Assembly (NCBI GenBank): GCA_031292485.1 | Contig: JARLHA010000037.1 | Coordinates: 62,001 to 126,000, forward strand | Direction of reading: 5' to 3' | Origin: Mucilaginibacter sp. | GTDB lineage: Bacteria; Bacteroidota; Bacteroidia; Sphingobacteriales; Sphingobacteriaceae | Length of the DNA: 64,000 nucleotides | Shown here: positions 51,500-60,050 of the stretch, in pieces | How the letters are laid out: every line of letters starts with the position of its first letter | Position numbering within the stretch: the first letter of the stretch is position 1 | Position numbers and translations under genes: made by a program | Notes under the pieces: generated by a model | What the model was told of the DNA's origin: nothing | The model's input: the letters and a program-made list of their open reading frames with translations, nothing else | The model's database searches: none

Positions 51500-52813
51500 T
51501 TGAAACTCAGAACAAAACTTACACTGTATAATACCATATCAAAACTGGTACTTGTAACCTTGTTTGTATTGCTATTGCCCGTTCTGATCAGGAATATCAA
51601 CCAAAATTTTACCGACAATAAATTGCGGCGGCAGAAGAAAAAGGTACTCGGCATCATCAAAACGTCCGGGATAAAAAACAATTTATATGCCGCCTATTCT
51701 CCGTTAAAAGACCAGTTTTATAGCCTTGATGAGGATTCACTGGAAGAAAACCTGGATACCATAAGGAACGAGAAGCGAAAAATTGAGGGGGACACTATCG
51801 ACTACAGGATCCTGAGCTATAATTTTATGCTGGGAAAAAAAAGCTACCTGCTCGAGATTGGCAAAAGTATTGATTCAATAGAAGAAACAACTACGCCGCT
51901 GCAAAACATCGCTTTTGTAGTATTACTTGGAATGATCCTGTTAACCGTTCTTGCCGACCAATTTTACTCCGGTTATGTGTTGCGGCCACTCGGGCAAATC
52001 ATCAAATCCAAACTTATCGGAAACAAGTTCCCGAATTTTGGTTCGTATAAAAAGGTTAAAACCACAACGTCCGACTTTGAGTACCTGGATATCAGTATCC
52101 ATAAGATGATCGTAACGATTGAAACTACTTTTCAAAAGGAGCGTGAATTTATTTCAAATGCGTCACATGAATTGATGACTCCTGTTTCGATACTTCAATC
52201 GAAGATCGAAAATATGTTCGAACGGGAAGATCTCAGCGATGACCTGAAAACACGGCTGCTGGAGATGCAGCGAATATTGAACCGTTTAAAAAGCATTACG
52301 AAAACGTTGTTACTGATCTCGCAAATTGAAAATGAGCAATTTTTAAAAGAAGACAAGATTTCCCTGGCATCGCTTCTGCAGGAAGTTTACGACGAAATAT
52401 CCATCCGGCTGCAGGATAAAAACATCAGCTATGAAGCTCCCGTTCCACAAAACTGGAACCTGGTGCATGTAAATAAATTTCTGCTGTTTAATTTGTTTTT
52501 TAACCTGATTAACAATGCGATAAAATATAATCACGAAAATGGCGAAATAAAGATCACCGCTACCAGGGAAGGCAGCAATTTCGCCGTTAGCATAATTGAT
52601 ACCGGTATTGGCATAAGTGAGGAAGAATTGCCCTATATCTTCAATAGGTTTAAAAAAATGCGGCAATCCCTTCAGCAGGATAGTTTCGGGCTGGGCTTAC
52701 CTATAGTACAGTCGATAGCCGATTTTCATGGTATAAAAATTGAGGTTAATTCCGAAAAAAATAAAGGGAGCACCTTTAAGCTCATTATGCCACCATTTCT
52801 AATTGAAATATAA
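51500..52813 (+). CDS. Membrane sensor histidine kinase
   Basis: The 437-residue kinase starts at TTG 51500. It has a first membrane helix at about 15-32 and a second at about 138-158 around a periplasmic loop of about 100 residues. The H box is FISNASHELMTPVSIL, then FFNLINNAIKYN (N box), DTGIGI, and FGLGLPIVQS. It phosphorylates the adjacent regulator. The ligand is unknown. The periplasmic loop shows no named sensor domain. Confidence 0.93.
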   Translation: MKLRTKLTLYNTISKLVLVTLFVLLLPVLIRNINQNFTDNKLRRQKKKVLGIIKTSGIKNNLYAAYSPLKDQFYSLDEDSLEENLDTIRNEKRKIEGDTIDYRILSYNFMLGKKSYLLEIGKSIDSIEETTTPLQNIAFVVLLGMILLTVLADQFYSGYVLRPLGQIIKSKLIGNKFPNFGSYKKVKTTTSDFEYLDISIHKMIVTIETTFQKEREFISNASHELMTPVSILQSKIENMFEREDLSDDLKTRLLEMQRILNRLKSITKTLLLISQIENEQFLKEDKISLASLLQEVYDEISIRLQDKNISYEAPVPQNWNLVHVNKFLLFNLFFNLINNAIKYNHENGEIKITATREGSNFAVSIIDTGIGISEEELPYIFNRFKKMRQSLQQDSFGLGLPIVQSIADFHGIKIEVNSEKNKGSTFKLIMPPFLIEI

Positions 52814-53016
52814 TGTCACATTCGTTCTGATTTGTGCGTATTGGTACATAGATTTGCTTAACGTTGCAAAAAAAAAAGCTTAAAAAAATTATAATTTTAT
52901 GTTTTTAGATTAAACCTTTTGCTCCGGTTTTGTCTAATAGTTAATTTAAAAACTTACTGAAATAAGTTTCATACTTAAAATAAAAAAAAGCAGTTAATAG
53001 TATTTTGAATATAGCG

Positions 53017-53838
53017 ATGAAAAGGATGTATAAATTTGCGACCGGTTTGTTTTTGACCGGTTTACTTTCAGTATTAATTATTTCAACGGCCAGCGCCCAG
53101 CGCGGTGGGCATTCTGGCGGTGGCGGCGGCGGTAGCGTTGGCGCGCACTTTGGCGGTGGCAGTGTAGGTTTTCATAATAGTGTAGGTGCGCGGTCGGCTT
53201 TTAACGGCCAGGTAGCCGCAAATTTCCATAGTACAATAGCCTATAGAGCCGGCAGAGGGTATTTTGCCGGTGCAGGTTACCACGGCGGTGCTTTTTACAG
53301 GCCCGGATTCGGGTATTACGGGTATCCGCACCTTGGTTTTTACTGCGGAATACTGCCATTTGGGTATTACCCATTTTATTGGGGTGCAGACTTGTATTAC
53401 TACAACGATGGCATTTTTTATACCCCTTATGATAACGGTGGTTACCAGGTAACCGCCCCGCCGATAGGCGCGGGCGTGCCAAATCTCCCCCGGAATGCGA
53501 ACCCGATCAGGATAGATGGTGTTCAGTATTACGAATCAGATGGGGTTTATTACAGAGAAAGCGTTGACGATAAAGGCAAAAAAATATACGTGGTTGCAGG
53601 ACGCGACGGCGTTTTAAATACCGGTGACAATGTTACCGACCCGAACGCAACTGTAGCTGCACCAAAAATAGGTGATATGGTTAACCAGTTACCTGATGAT
53701 TGCCGCAAGGTTAACTTAAACGGTAAAAAATACTTTATATCTCCGGATGGCATCTATTACGAAAAAGTTACCGACCCGGAAGGAAACGTTGCTTACCGGA
53801 TAGCCAGCCTGCCTTCAGATGATGATAAAGGCATTTAA
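53017..53838 (+). CDS. Secreted Gly/Tyr-rich protein, DUF6515-like
   Basis: From ATG 53017 the protein is 273 residues, with a signal peptide ending at STASAQ. Next come a glycine-rich stretch (HSGGGGGGSVG) and a Tyr/Pro-rich segment (YYGYPHLGFYCGILPFGYYP). A repeated module follows: APPIGAGVPNLP, VQYYESDGVYYRE, then KYFISPDGIYYEKV. This fits DUF6515-type proteins of Bacteroidota. The role is unknown, probably periplasmic or surface. An intrinsic terminator follows. Confidence 0.72.
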   Translation: MKRMYKFATGLFLTGLLSVLIISTASAQRGGHSGGGGGGSVGAHFGGGSVGFHNSVGARSAFNGQVAANFHSTIAYRAGRGYFAGAGYHGGAFYRPGFGYYGYPHLGFYCGILPFGYYPFYWGADLYYYNDGIFYTPYDNGGYQVTAPPIGAGVPNLPRNANPIRIDGVQYYESDGVYYRESVDDKGKKIYVVAGRDGVLNTGDNVTDPNATVAAPKIGDMVNQLPDDCRKVNLNGKKYFISPDGIYYEKVTDPEGNVAYRIASLPSDDDKGI

Positions 53839-53861
53839 TTTAAGGATAGATAAATATTTAT

Positions 53862-53891
53862 AAGCCTGTTGGATTACCGGCAGGCTTTTTT
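53862..53891 (+). terminator. Terminator after the DUF6515-like gene
   Basis: AAGCCTG (53862-53868) pairs with CAGGCTT (53881-53887), followed by a T run to 53891. Confidence 0.8.
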
Positions 53892-53934
53892 GCTTACTTT
53901 CATGCCGCCAATTTATTTGTAAATCAGTTTCTGC

Positions 53935-54435
53935 ATGAAAAGATTAAAAATAGTAATAATACTGCTGGTTTTAGCGATTGGAGCTGCAAATGCTCAATTT
54001 ACAAAAGCTGAATTACAGGTTAGCGGTTTAAACTGTGCACTGTGTGCAAAAACTACAGAAAACTCATTAAGGTCGCTTCCTTTTATCCTGGATGTTAAGC
54101 CCGACCTGATGCATAATATTTATGTGATTACTTTTAAGAGCGATAAGCCGGTAAACTTCGACCAGATCGGCAATATCGTTCACGAAGAAAACTTTTTCAT
54201 CAGTTTTTTAAAAGCCACCTTTAATTTTGGTGACGTAAAAGTTACCAATAATTATTTTAGCGCGCAGGGTGCTAATTTCAGGGTGATGAATGCGGATAAA
54301 CCGCTAAGCGGCGAGGTTGCCTTTACCCTGGTTGATAAAGGTTTTGCCCCGCGGTCAGTCACCAAAAAATATAGCGGACTTACGGCCAATGACAACCCTG
54401 TAAAAATTGGCCGCGTATATCATGTGGCTATTTAA
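53935..54435 (+). CDS. Secreted heavy-metal-associated-domain-like protein
   Basis: The 166-residue protein has a signal peptide (LKIVIILLVLAIGAANAQ), then an HMA-like beta-alpha-beta fold with GLNCALCAKTTENSL, whose CxxC would bind copper or zinc. A C-terminal domain of about 80 residues has no clear relative. Unlike most HMA proteins it is exported, which suggests a periplasmic metal-binding or sensing role. It stands alone, between a terminator and a convergent gene. Confidence 0.7.
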   Translation: MKRLKIVIILLVLAIGAANAQFTKAELQVSGLNCALCAKTTENSLRSLPFILDVKPDLMHNIYVITFKSDKPVNFDQIGNIVHEENFFISFLKATFNFGDVKVTNNYFSAQGANFRVMNADKPLSGEVAFTLVDKGFAPRSVTKKYSGLTANDNPVKIGRVYHVAI

Positions 54436-54442
54436 GATCTAA

Positions 54443-54967
54443 TTAAAACGTTTTTATCGTTTCCGTAACATGTGCCAGGTGATGCTTGCTGTGCCATGCA
54501 TATAAAGCAAGCGCCTTTTTAAGCTGTAACGTATTCCCCGATTCAGGGTTAACAAAAGTACGGTTCCATTCGTCTTCTGTAAAACTCTCAAGCAATGCAG
54601 CCCAGTGCTGGTGGACGCCTTCAATTATTTTTAACGAGGGTTCAACAGGCATGCGGTAATCGGGCAACAAAGCCCAATCGGCTTCCTTATATGGTTTTAT
54701 GCTGGTGTTTTCTTCTGTAAGCGCCCATTTAAAACGCATTAAGCTGTTCATATGGCTGTCGGCAACATGGTGTACAACCTGCCTTAAGGTCCAGCCCCCC
54801 AGCCGGTATGGCGTATCCAGCTGTTTTTCGTTCAGGGCGATAATGGCATGGCGCAGCCTGCCCGGAAATTCTTTAATAATGGTAATCCAGGTACGGATAT
54901 CTTCCTGCGTGTACGATACCGGGGCCTTGAATTTCCCGATAGGATATTTTTGTTGTTCGTCGGTCAT
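54443..54967 (-). CDS. DinB/YfiT-like putative metal-dependent hydrolase or thiol transferase
   Basis: The 174-residue four-helix protein has the three metal-ligand histidines of the DinB fold: RQVVHHVADSHMN and the late WHSKHHLAHV. The sequence beginning KYPIGKF and GGWTLRQVVHH matches the YfiT/BstA subgroup, which in Firmicutes includes bacillithiol transferases. The substrate in this organism is unknown. Confidence 0.87.
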   Translation of the reverse strand: MTDEQQKYPIGKFKAPVSYTQEDIRTWITIIKEFPGRLRHAIIALNEKQLDTPYRLGGWTLRQVVHHVADSHMNSLMRFKWALTEENTSIKPYKEADWALLPDYRMPVEPSLKIIEGVHQHWAALLESFTEDEWNRTFVNPESGNTLQLKKALALYAWHSKHHLAHVTETIKTF

Positions 54968-55060
54968 TGGTCTAAAAAAAAAATTAAATTAAGTATAATT
55001 TTAATTCGCAGCAAGGTTTTGCTTTATTTTAGCGTTTGTATGAGATTATTTGATGCCGCG

Positions 55061-56419
55061 ATGATAAAAAAGCTAATCCTTATATTATTTGTTTCTTATT
55101 TCTCCTCAGCTTATGCTCAAACTGTTAAAACTGATGTGCTGGTAATAGGCGGTACCCCGGGCGGGGTGGCGGCGGCAATTCAAAGTGCGCGCAGTAAGGT
55201 AAAAACAATTTTGGTTGAACGGGATTCAATACCTTTAATTTATGAACAGGCCCCGGGGCAATCCGGGCAAGTATTTGTAAGCCCGGGTGGGACCACTAAC
55301 TTGAATGGAAATCTGTCTTCAGGTATCTGGGATGAATTCCGTACCAGGTTTCGTGAATGCCACAAAGGCGATAAAGGTTTGGACACTTCACATAAATCGT
55401 TATTGAGCGTCGATTCACGGTCAGGGGGAGCCATCCTTAAAAAAATGATGGATTCTGTAAAAAATCTTACTGTATTTACAAATTCAACATTTTTAGGAAT
55501 AAAAAAGGACAATGAATATTGGGAAGTTACCATTACCCAAAACGGAAAACCTAAAGTGGTAAGAGCCCGGGTTATTGTTGATGCTACGCCAAACGGTGTA
55601 GTTTTATCCGGCGCCGGCGCCGCGTCTTCTACGCTTGATAGTATATTAAATACCGCTGATTCAAAATTGTACCGGACTGCAATAGCTGTGGGTGATGGCT
55701 TACCGGGTCAGCATTATAACGATATTATCGCTCCCAAAGGTAATTATCCGCCTTTTCCCACATATAGTATCCCAATGAAGGCTGTTGTTGCCAAACAAGT
55801 AGATAATTTATTATATACAGAAAACCTGTTTCCAACATCGCCGGGTATCGGCGCGTTACCGCGGGAACTAACAATAGGCCAGGGCGTTGGTGCAATAGCC
55901 GCTTATTGCGCTTTTTTTAAAACTACGACTAAGAGCTTGAAAGTTAGAATTATACAGGGTGAACTTTTGGATTTTAAGGGTTGCCTCTTGCCGTTTGCAG
56001 ATGTTCCGCAGAAAGACCGTGACTGGCGCGCGATACAACAGGTTGGCGCAGCGGGGGTATTAAAAGGTGAAAAAAAAGAATCAGGATTTGTATTTATGGC
56101 GGACGGGCCAGTCGCAACCGCCGAAATAAAGCCCGTTTTAACCGAAATTTACACCCGCGCTTTTTTGTGGTTTGAAAAGGAGAAGCCCGGCGAAAAGTTT
56201 ACAGTTGGAAACACATTGTCGCTTATCAGCGATTACACTTTAACTGATCCGGTGGTTTTAAATGCGCGGATAAAAAGCGACTGGAAAACCCGCTATCAAT
56301 TCAAGCTTGATTTCGACACGAACCGCCCCATCACCCGCCGGGAGTTTGCCGTATTGATCAACCGCTACTTAAATCCATTTGCACGAACGGTGGATTTGAA
56401 GGGAAACCTGGTGAATTAA
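55061..56419 (+). CDS. Secreted FAD-dependent oxidoreductase
   Basis: The start is taken as ATG 55061 (MIKKLILILFVSYFSSAYAQ), giving a signal peptide and 452 residues. ATG 55040 adds seven residues. The Rossmann dinucleotide motif is DVLVIGGTPGGVAAAIQSA, followed by VERD. Later GRALPRELTIGQG-like (GALPRELTIGQGVGAI) sequence fits the FAD-dependent oxidoreductases often found in Bacteroidota polysaccharide and secreted-protein loci. The substrate is unknown. It converges on the DUF692 gene (9 bases apart). Confidence 0.85.
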   Translation: MIKKLILILFVSYFSSAYAQTVKTDVLVIGGTPGGVAAAIQSARSKVKTILVERDSIPLIYEQAPGQSGQVFVSPGGTTNLNGNLSSGIWDEFRTRFRECHKGDKGLDTSHKSLLSVDSRSGGAILKKMMDSVKNLTVFTNSTFLGIKKDNEYWEVTITQNGKPKVVRARVIVDATPNGVVLSGAGAASSTLDSILNTADSKLYRTAIAVGDGLPGQHYNDIIAPKGNYPPFPTYSIPMKAVVAKQVDNLLYTENLFPTSPGIGALPRELTIGQGVGAIAAYCAFFKTTTKSLKVRIIQGELLDFKGCLLPFADVPQKDRDWRAIQQVGAAGVLKGEKKESGFVFMADGPVATAEIKPVLTEIYTRAFLWFEKEKPGEKFTVGNTLSLISDYTLTDPVVLNARIKSDWKTRYQFKLDFDTNRPITRREFAVLINRYLNPFARTVDLKGNLVN

Positions 56420-56428
56420 AAGCGAATT

Positions 56429-57892
56429 TTAATTATGTACTACAGGGTTAAAGGTAAACGTGCCGGCAGTAGTTTCCGGATTTTCAAAAACAACCTGAAG
56501 GTTCAGGGCTTTAGCAACCAATGGTTCTGAAGGCATCCGCGCACACTGTAGTGCGGCAAAAAGTGGTGCCGGGTCAAAATCAAAATTCACCGTGCGTTTT
56601 TGCTTGTCGATCGCCGTATGGATGGAAGCCAGCTCATATTCCAGCACCTTGCCGAGGTAAGGCACAGCAATTTGATTTGATTTGATATAAGCTGAAAATT
56701 GTTCGGCAGCTACAATGGGTAATAGCTCAGGGGCCGCCGTATCAAAAAATTCATTTACATAAGTATTAAACAATGCCTCACCAACGGAAAGGCGAAGTAA
56801 CCGGGTAGAGAATTTTAAGGTGGAAATAAGTACAGAACCCCTGAAATTGAACACCATATCTTTAATGATCGCAATGCCTTTATCATGAATCAATTCTTTT
56901 GAAAGAGCATTATCAACCACCTTCCCCAACACCATTTTACCGAGGGTGTATTCCCAATCGCTTACGTTTATGGCTTCATTCACGCATTGTTCCGGACAGT
57001 TTGCAGGTTTCATTTTTCTCTTCCTGTGATAATAGCCCCTTTTATCCCAGATCTGCCGCATCGTGTTGAGTTGGTTCCTTATTGCAGCCTGGGGAACCTT
57101 TGTAAATGATTCCGGGTCGATTTCAAACATGAGGGCTTTAAGGTTTGGCAATTTACCAGCCACCTCTTCCAGGATACTGAACAACTCCGCATCCGAGGGG
57201 CCGCTGTGGGCATCGAGGTAATAATCTTTATAATAAATACCGCCGCCAACATGCAGTTCAATCACCCTTTCATAGGGCAGGCATTTTAAAAATTCGCGTA
57301 TGCTTTGGCGACCGTTTCTTTGATTGACCAGGATATTGTGCAGGTCGAGCAAAATATGACAGTCAGCTTCTTCGGCCACTTTTCTAACGAATAAGCCATC
57401 GGGGATCTCATTTTTGCGTGGTTTAAGATAATTTGCACCGGTTTCAAAAGCAAATGGCAGGCCCATTTCATCCTGGTAATGCCTGATATTCGCTGCCGCG
57501 ATTTTTACACCTTCAGCTGTTTGTAAGGGCGGAAGCAAAAAACCTGAATTTATTTCGCGGCCGGCATCATTAAACATATTAAAGCTGAGATGCTCACTAA
57601 TCCATTGTGGTTTTAATTCGTTTACCTGCTGCCGCAGGGTATTGAAATGTTGTGCCGGAGGGATGCAGGTTCCGCCAATGGGATAGCCAACCCCGTGGAA
57701 TAATTTGGGGCGATCATACGACCCGAGGAATGACATAACATCAGCATCATACTTAAATGCATCGCATTCATCATTTTTATCGTACCAAAATGTTTGAGGT
57801 TCGATCTCAACCACGTCAATCAGCGATGAATGCGATGCAAGAAAGTTTTCAAATCCCTGGAAGTAAACAAGCCCTATACCAAGTTCATTCAT
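56429..57892 (-). CDS. DUF692/MNIO iron oxidase fused to a partner domain
   Basis: The 487-residue protein is in two parts. Residues 1-285 are a DUF692 TIM barrel, now known as multinuclear non-heme iron oxidases that modify RiPP precursor peptides. Candidate ligands are LFHGVGYPIGG (H66), WISEHLSF (E100, H101), LLDLHNILVN (D183, H185), VIELHVGGG (E212, H214), DAHSGP (H229) and FEIDP (E257). Residues about 310-487 look like the partner protein (DUF2063/MbnC/HvfC type), with YLGKVLEYELASIHTAI and FDFDPAPLFAAL. Normally the two are separate genes. It follows a small-protein gene after 18 bases, which is the probable substrate. Confidence 0.85.
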   Translation of the reverse strand: MNELGIGLVYFQGFENFLASHSSLIDVVEIEPQTFWYDKNDECDAFKYDADVMSFLGSYDRPKLFHGVGYPIGGTCIPPAQHFNTLRQQVNELKPQWISEHLSFNMFNDAGREINSGFLLPPLQTAEGVKIAAANIRHYQDEMGLPFAFETGANYLKPRKNEIPDGLFVRKVAEEADCHILLDLHNILVNQRNGRQSIREFLKCLPYERVIELHVGGGIYYKDYYLDAHSGPSDAELFSILEEVAGKLPNLKALMFEIDPESFTKVPQAAIRNQLNTMRQIWDKRGYYHRKRKMKPANCPEQCVNEAINVSDWEYTLGKMVLGKVVDNALSKELIHDKGIAIIKDMVFNFRGSVLISTLKFSTRLLRLSVGEALFNTYVNEFFDTAAPELLPIVAAEQFSAYIKSNQIAVPYLGKVLEYELASIHTAIDKQKRTVNFDFDPAPLFAALQCARMPSEPLVAKALNLQVVFENPETTAGTFTFNPVVHN

Positions 57893-57910
57893 TTTTTTAA
57901 ATGCCTGGTT

Positions 57911-58123
57911 TTAACGGATGCTTAATTCCTGGTTTTCACTAAATCGTGCGGTGATCATTTCACCCTCATCAATAAATTGAAATTTAAACCCTGAATAACA
58001 GGTTGGGCACCCAACAATACCAAGGATCTCTTTGGTGATGTGCTGGGTTTGATCCAGTGATAATTTTGAAGGCACTGCTACAAACACAGTGTTTTCTTTG
58101 GAGAATTTTCTTCCTGCTGACAT
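57911..58123 (-). CDS. Candidate MNIO precursor peptide with a CPTC motif
   Basis: From ATG 58123 the product is 70 residues (an in-frame ATG at 58159 would add 12). The C-terminal half has GIVGCPTCYSGFKFQFIDEG with C39 and C42. It aligns without gaps to the second small protein at 58338-58559 (SKL at 19-21, GFKF at 45-48, FID at 50-52). It is immediately upstream of the MNIO gene on the same strand, so it is the best candidate substrate, with the cysteines as likely modification sites. It has no signal peptide. Confidence 0.7.
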   Translation of the reverse strand: MSAGRKFSKENTVFVAVPSKLSLDQTQHITKEILGIVGCPTCYSGFKFQFIDEGEMITARFSENQELSIR

Positions 58124-58206
58124 AGTCGTAGATTTATAATTGTTGCCTACTCTTTTCACCCTTTTCGGCTTCCGGGGGTAAATTCATAAGCGCCCTGCTT
58201 ACAGGT

Positions 58207-58215
58207 ATAAAGGTA
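58207..58215 (-). promoter_or_regulatory. Probable promoter core of peptide 1 (TACCTTTAT)
   Basis: TACCTTTAT on the minus strand is one base from TAnnTTTG. It is preceded by CAGATCAGG (58250-58258) with exactly 34 bases between. The same pair recurs upstream of the second small gene. Confidence 0.5.
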
Positions 58216-58337
58216 GATCAGCTGGTGGAGGCAGGCAAGCGGAAAAACCCCTGATCTGCATGGGTTTACTACGGTTTAAGCTTGCGTAGAATTACGTGAA
58301 TGCGGTTTTTTAGCAGGAGAAAGAGAAGCGGAGATAC

Positions 58338-58559
58338 TTAATTTTCTATTGAAATTTTAAGCATATTATCGACCGATGCGTTGGCTTGTATTAAATGCCC
58401 TCCATCAATAAAATGGAATTTGAAGCCGGCGTAGCCGTCCGGATAACCTAAAATATGCAACAATTCATTTGTTACACTGCGCGCTTGCTCAAAGTTTAAT
58501 TTTGAAGCAGTAGATACGTAAATATTAGTTTCCGTTGTGGAATTTCCGTCAGTTCCCAT
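58338..58559 (-). CDS. Cysteine-less paralogue of the MNIO-associated small protein
   Basis: I chose ATG 58559 (73 residues) because it aligns position for position with the CPTC peptide. Upstream ATGs at 58586 and 58604 are in frame. Where peptide 1 has C39 and C42 this protein has Y39 and G42 (LGYPDGYAGFKFHFIDGG). It shares SKL, the GFKF block and FID. It may be a decoy, an immunity or binding partner, or a substrate modified elsewhere. It has its own copy of the promoter and leader region, so it may be separately transcribed. Confidence 0.65.
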   Translation of the reverse strand: MGTDGNSTTETNIYVSTASKLNFEQARSVTNELLHILGYPDGYAGFKFHFIDGGHLIQANASVDNMLKISIEN

Positions 58560-58607
58560 GATCCATGTCGATTTTCGGTTGTCCATACAGAGCGTCCTGC
58601 TCATAGG

Positions 58608-58616
58608 ATAAAGGTA
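58608..58616 (-). promoter_or_regulatory. Probable promoter core of peptide 2 (TACCTTTAT)
   Basis: The same TACCTTTAT word as for peptide 1, with CAGATCAGG at 58651-58659 again 34 bases upstream and GCAGG(A)CGCT downstream. Confidence 0.5.
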
Positions 58617-58721
58617 CAGGGCATTGTAAACCCGTAAAAGAGGGAAAGTACCTGATCTGTTAAGTAGTAATACGAATAGCTATTGAGTAAAATTACTGAG
58701 ATGAGCCTCCGGCAACAGCAT

Positions 58722-59255
58722 TCAGAAGTGTTTCAGGACCGCATAAATATGCTCATCCAGTACGGCCCCATTTTTTATGATATTATTTTTCAAAACGCCT
58801 TCCATGGTAAACCCGGCTTTTTCCAATACCCGCATTGACCGAGGATTATTGCTCAAAACACCTGCCTGTATGCGTATCAGGCCGAGATTTTCAAAAGCAT
58901 AAGCTGTGATCAGTTTTATGGCTTGCGGCATTATACCCCGTCCCCATAGGGTTTCGCTGATCCAGTAACCCAGCAATGCCGTTTTCCGGTAAACATCTTC
59001 CCGTATTTCAAGGCCGATAACGCCAACCGCCTTGCCATCAACATCAATAACAAAATTAACCTGCGGATTTTGGTCAAGCATCATATTAACCCAGCCAATG
59101 GCTGCTTCCATGGTATAGGGGTGCGGAAACCTGTCCAGTAGAAAAGAATAAATATTGGGGTTATCGGCGTGCTGTTGCAGCGATGCCGCATCGTCCGTGT
59201 GCCATTCGCGTAATGTAAAACCAAATCCCTTTAATCGCATTTTATTTTTGCTCAC
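58722..59255 (-). CDS. GNAT family acetyltransferase (RimJ/RimL-like)
   Basis: The 177-residue protein has LREWHTDDAASL at the start, AVGVIGLEIRE and the acetyl-CoA loop LWGRGIMPQAIKL. It continues with LIRIQAGVLSNNPRSMRVLEKAGF, the standard GNAT end motif. It probably acetylates an amino group of a protein N-terminus or a small molecule. It starts 4 bases inside the ParE-type toxin gene, so it may be translated from the same transcript as the toxin-antitoxin pair. Confidence 0.9.
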   Translation of the reverse strand: MSKNKMRLKGFGFTLREWHTDDAASLQQHADNPNIYSFLLDRFPHPYTMEAAIGWVNMMLDQNPQVNFVIDVDGKAVGVIGLEIREDVYRKTALLGYWISETLWGRGIMPQAIKLITAYAFENLGLIRIQAGVLSNNPRSMRVLEKAGFTMEGVLKNNIIKNGAVLDEHIYAVLKHF

Positions 59256-59542
59256 CGCTTCTTTTTAGGGTGTCTGCTTGTGTGAAAAACGGAGAGTATC
59301 ATGATTAATTTCCGGCTTTCGTTGATCTTGTAAATAATAAGGTAGGGAAATGTCTCTGTGACTGCTTCCCGGGCCCCTTTCTTTAACGGGTAATGCAAAG
59401 GATTCGCAGCTATTAAAGCTATCTTTCTAAAAACTTCATCCTCAAAACGATCACCTAAACCTTTTGGTTCCTTCTCATACCATTTCCATCCATCAAATAT
59501 TTCCTGACGTGCTTTAAAAAGCAAGTCAACCGTATAATTCAT
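59252..59542 (-). CDS. ParE/RelE superfamily toxin
   Basis: The 96-residue protein has the RelE/ParE fold pattern: a helical N-terminus (KARQEIFDGWKWYEKEPKGLGDRFEDEVF), then FPYLIIYKINESRKLIMILSVFHTSRHP. The C-terminal VFHTSRHP is typical of ParE-type toxins that poison gyrase. It overlaps the antitoxin stop by 4 bases (ATGA). Confidence 0.85.
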   Translation of the reverse strand: MNYTVDLLFKARQEIFDGWKWYEKEPKGLGDRFEDEVFRKIALIAANPLHYPLKKGAREAVTETFPYLIIYKINESRKLIMILSVFHTSRHPKKKR

Positions 59543-59799
59543 TTCCCCGGGGTTTTTAGATAATCCTTTTTCATTTCATTTAATGAGGATTTGGCCTCCT
59601 CAATAGAAAATGCCGGATCGATACCGGCTTCATATCTTCTTACTCTTTCATCTAATTCAGCTACAAAATCTTCATCTTCCGACCAATGAATCGACGGCAC
59701 CATCTGATCCTCCAGCAATGTGTAAATTGCCTTTATCTTTTTATCATCAGCCACCCTGATATAATCGTATAACCGTTGCCTGATTGCAGTTGTTGTCAT
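59539..59799 (-). CDS. Antitoxin of the ParE-type pair
   Basis: This 86-residue helical protein precedes the toxin with an ATGA overlap. The N-terminus (TTTAIRQRLYDYIRVADDKKIKAIYTLLEDQ) and the tail (GIDPAFSIEEAKSSLNEMKKDYLK) match the addiction-module antitoxins that accompany ParE toxins in Bacteroidota. It should bind the toxin and repress the operon. Confidence 0.8.
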   Translation of the reverse strand: MTTTAIRQRLYDYIRVADDKKIKAIYTLLEDQMVPSIHWSEDEDFVAELDERVRRYEAGIDPAFSIEEAKSSLNEMKKDYLKTPGK

Positions 59800-59817
59800 A
59801 ATTTAAAGCCTTTAAAA

Positions 59818-59825
59818 CAAATTTA
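59818..59825 (-). promoter_or_regulatory. TAnnTTTG promoter box of the ParE-type operon
   Basis: TAAATTTG on the minus strand lies 18 bases before the antitoxin ATG at 59799. Confidence 0.5.
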
Positions 59826-60050
59826 GTTATAAAAAAGCAAATCCGGGCATTTGCAAATACCGGTATCAACTTAATTTTTGTGTAACAAAATGGTCGGTAC
59901 AAATAGCAATTATTATTGAAACTGTTATCTTGCGTTTTAATAGCGTTGGTTGGTTGATTGAGTTGGATTAGGTTTTATGGAGTTAATTTACATTAACAAT
60001 ATTTACCTGTACCGCTTATTTGGACTGATTAACTATTGACTGACCTCATT

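Noticed and set aside
58130..58183. 17-codon frame starting at the ATG aligned with the leader of peptide 2
   Set aside because: It is out of frame with the CPTC peptide and has no homology. The aligned ATG seems to be a leftover of the duplicated leader.
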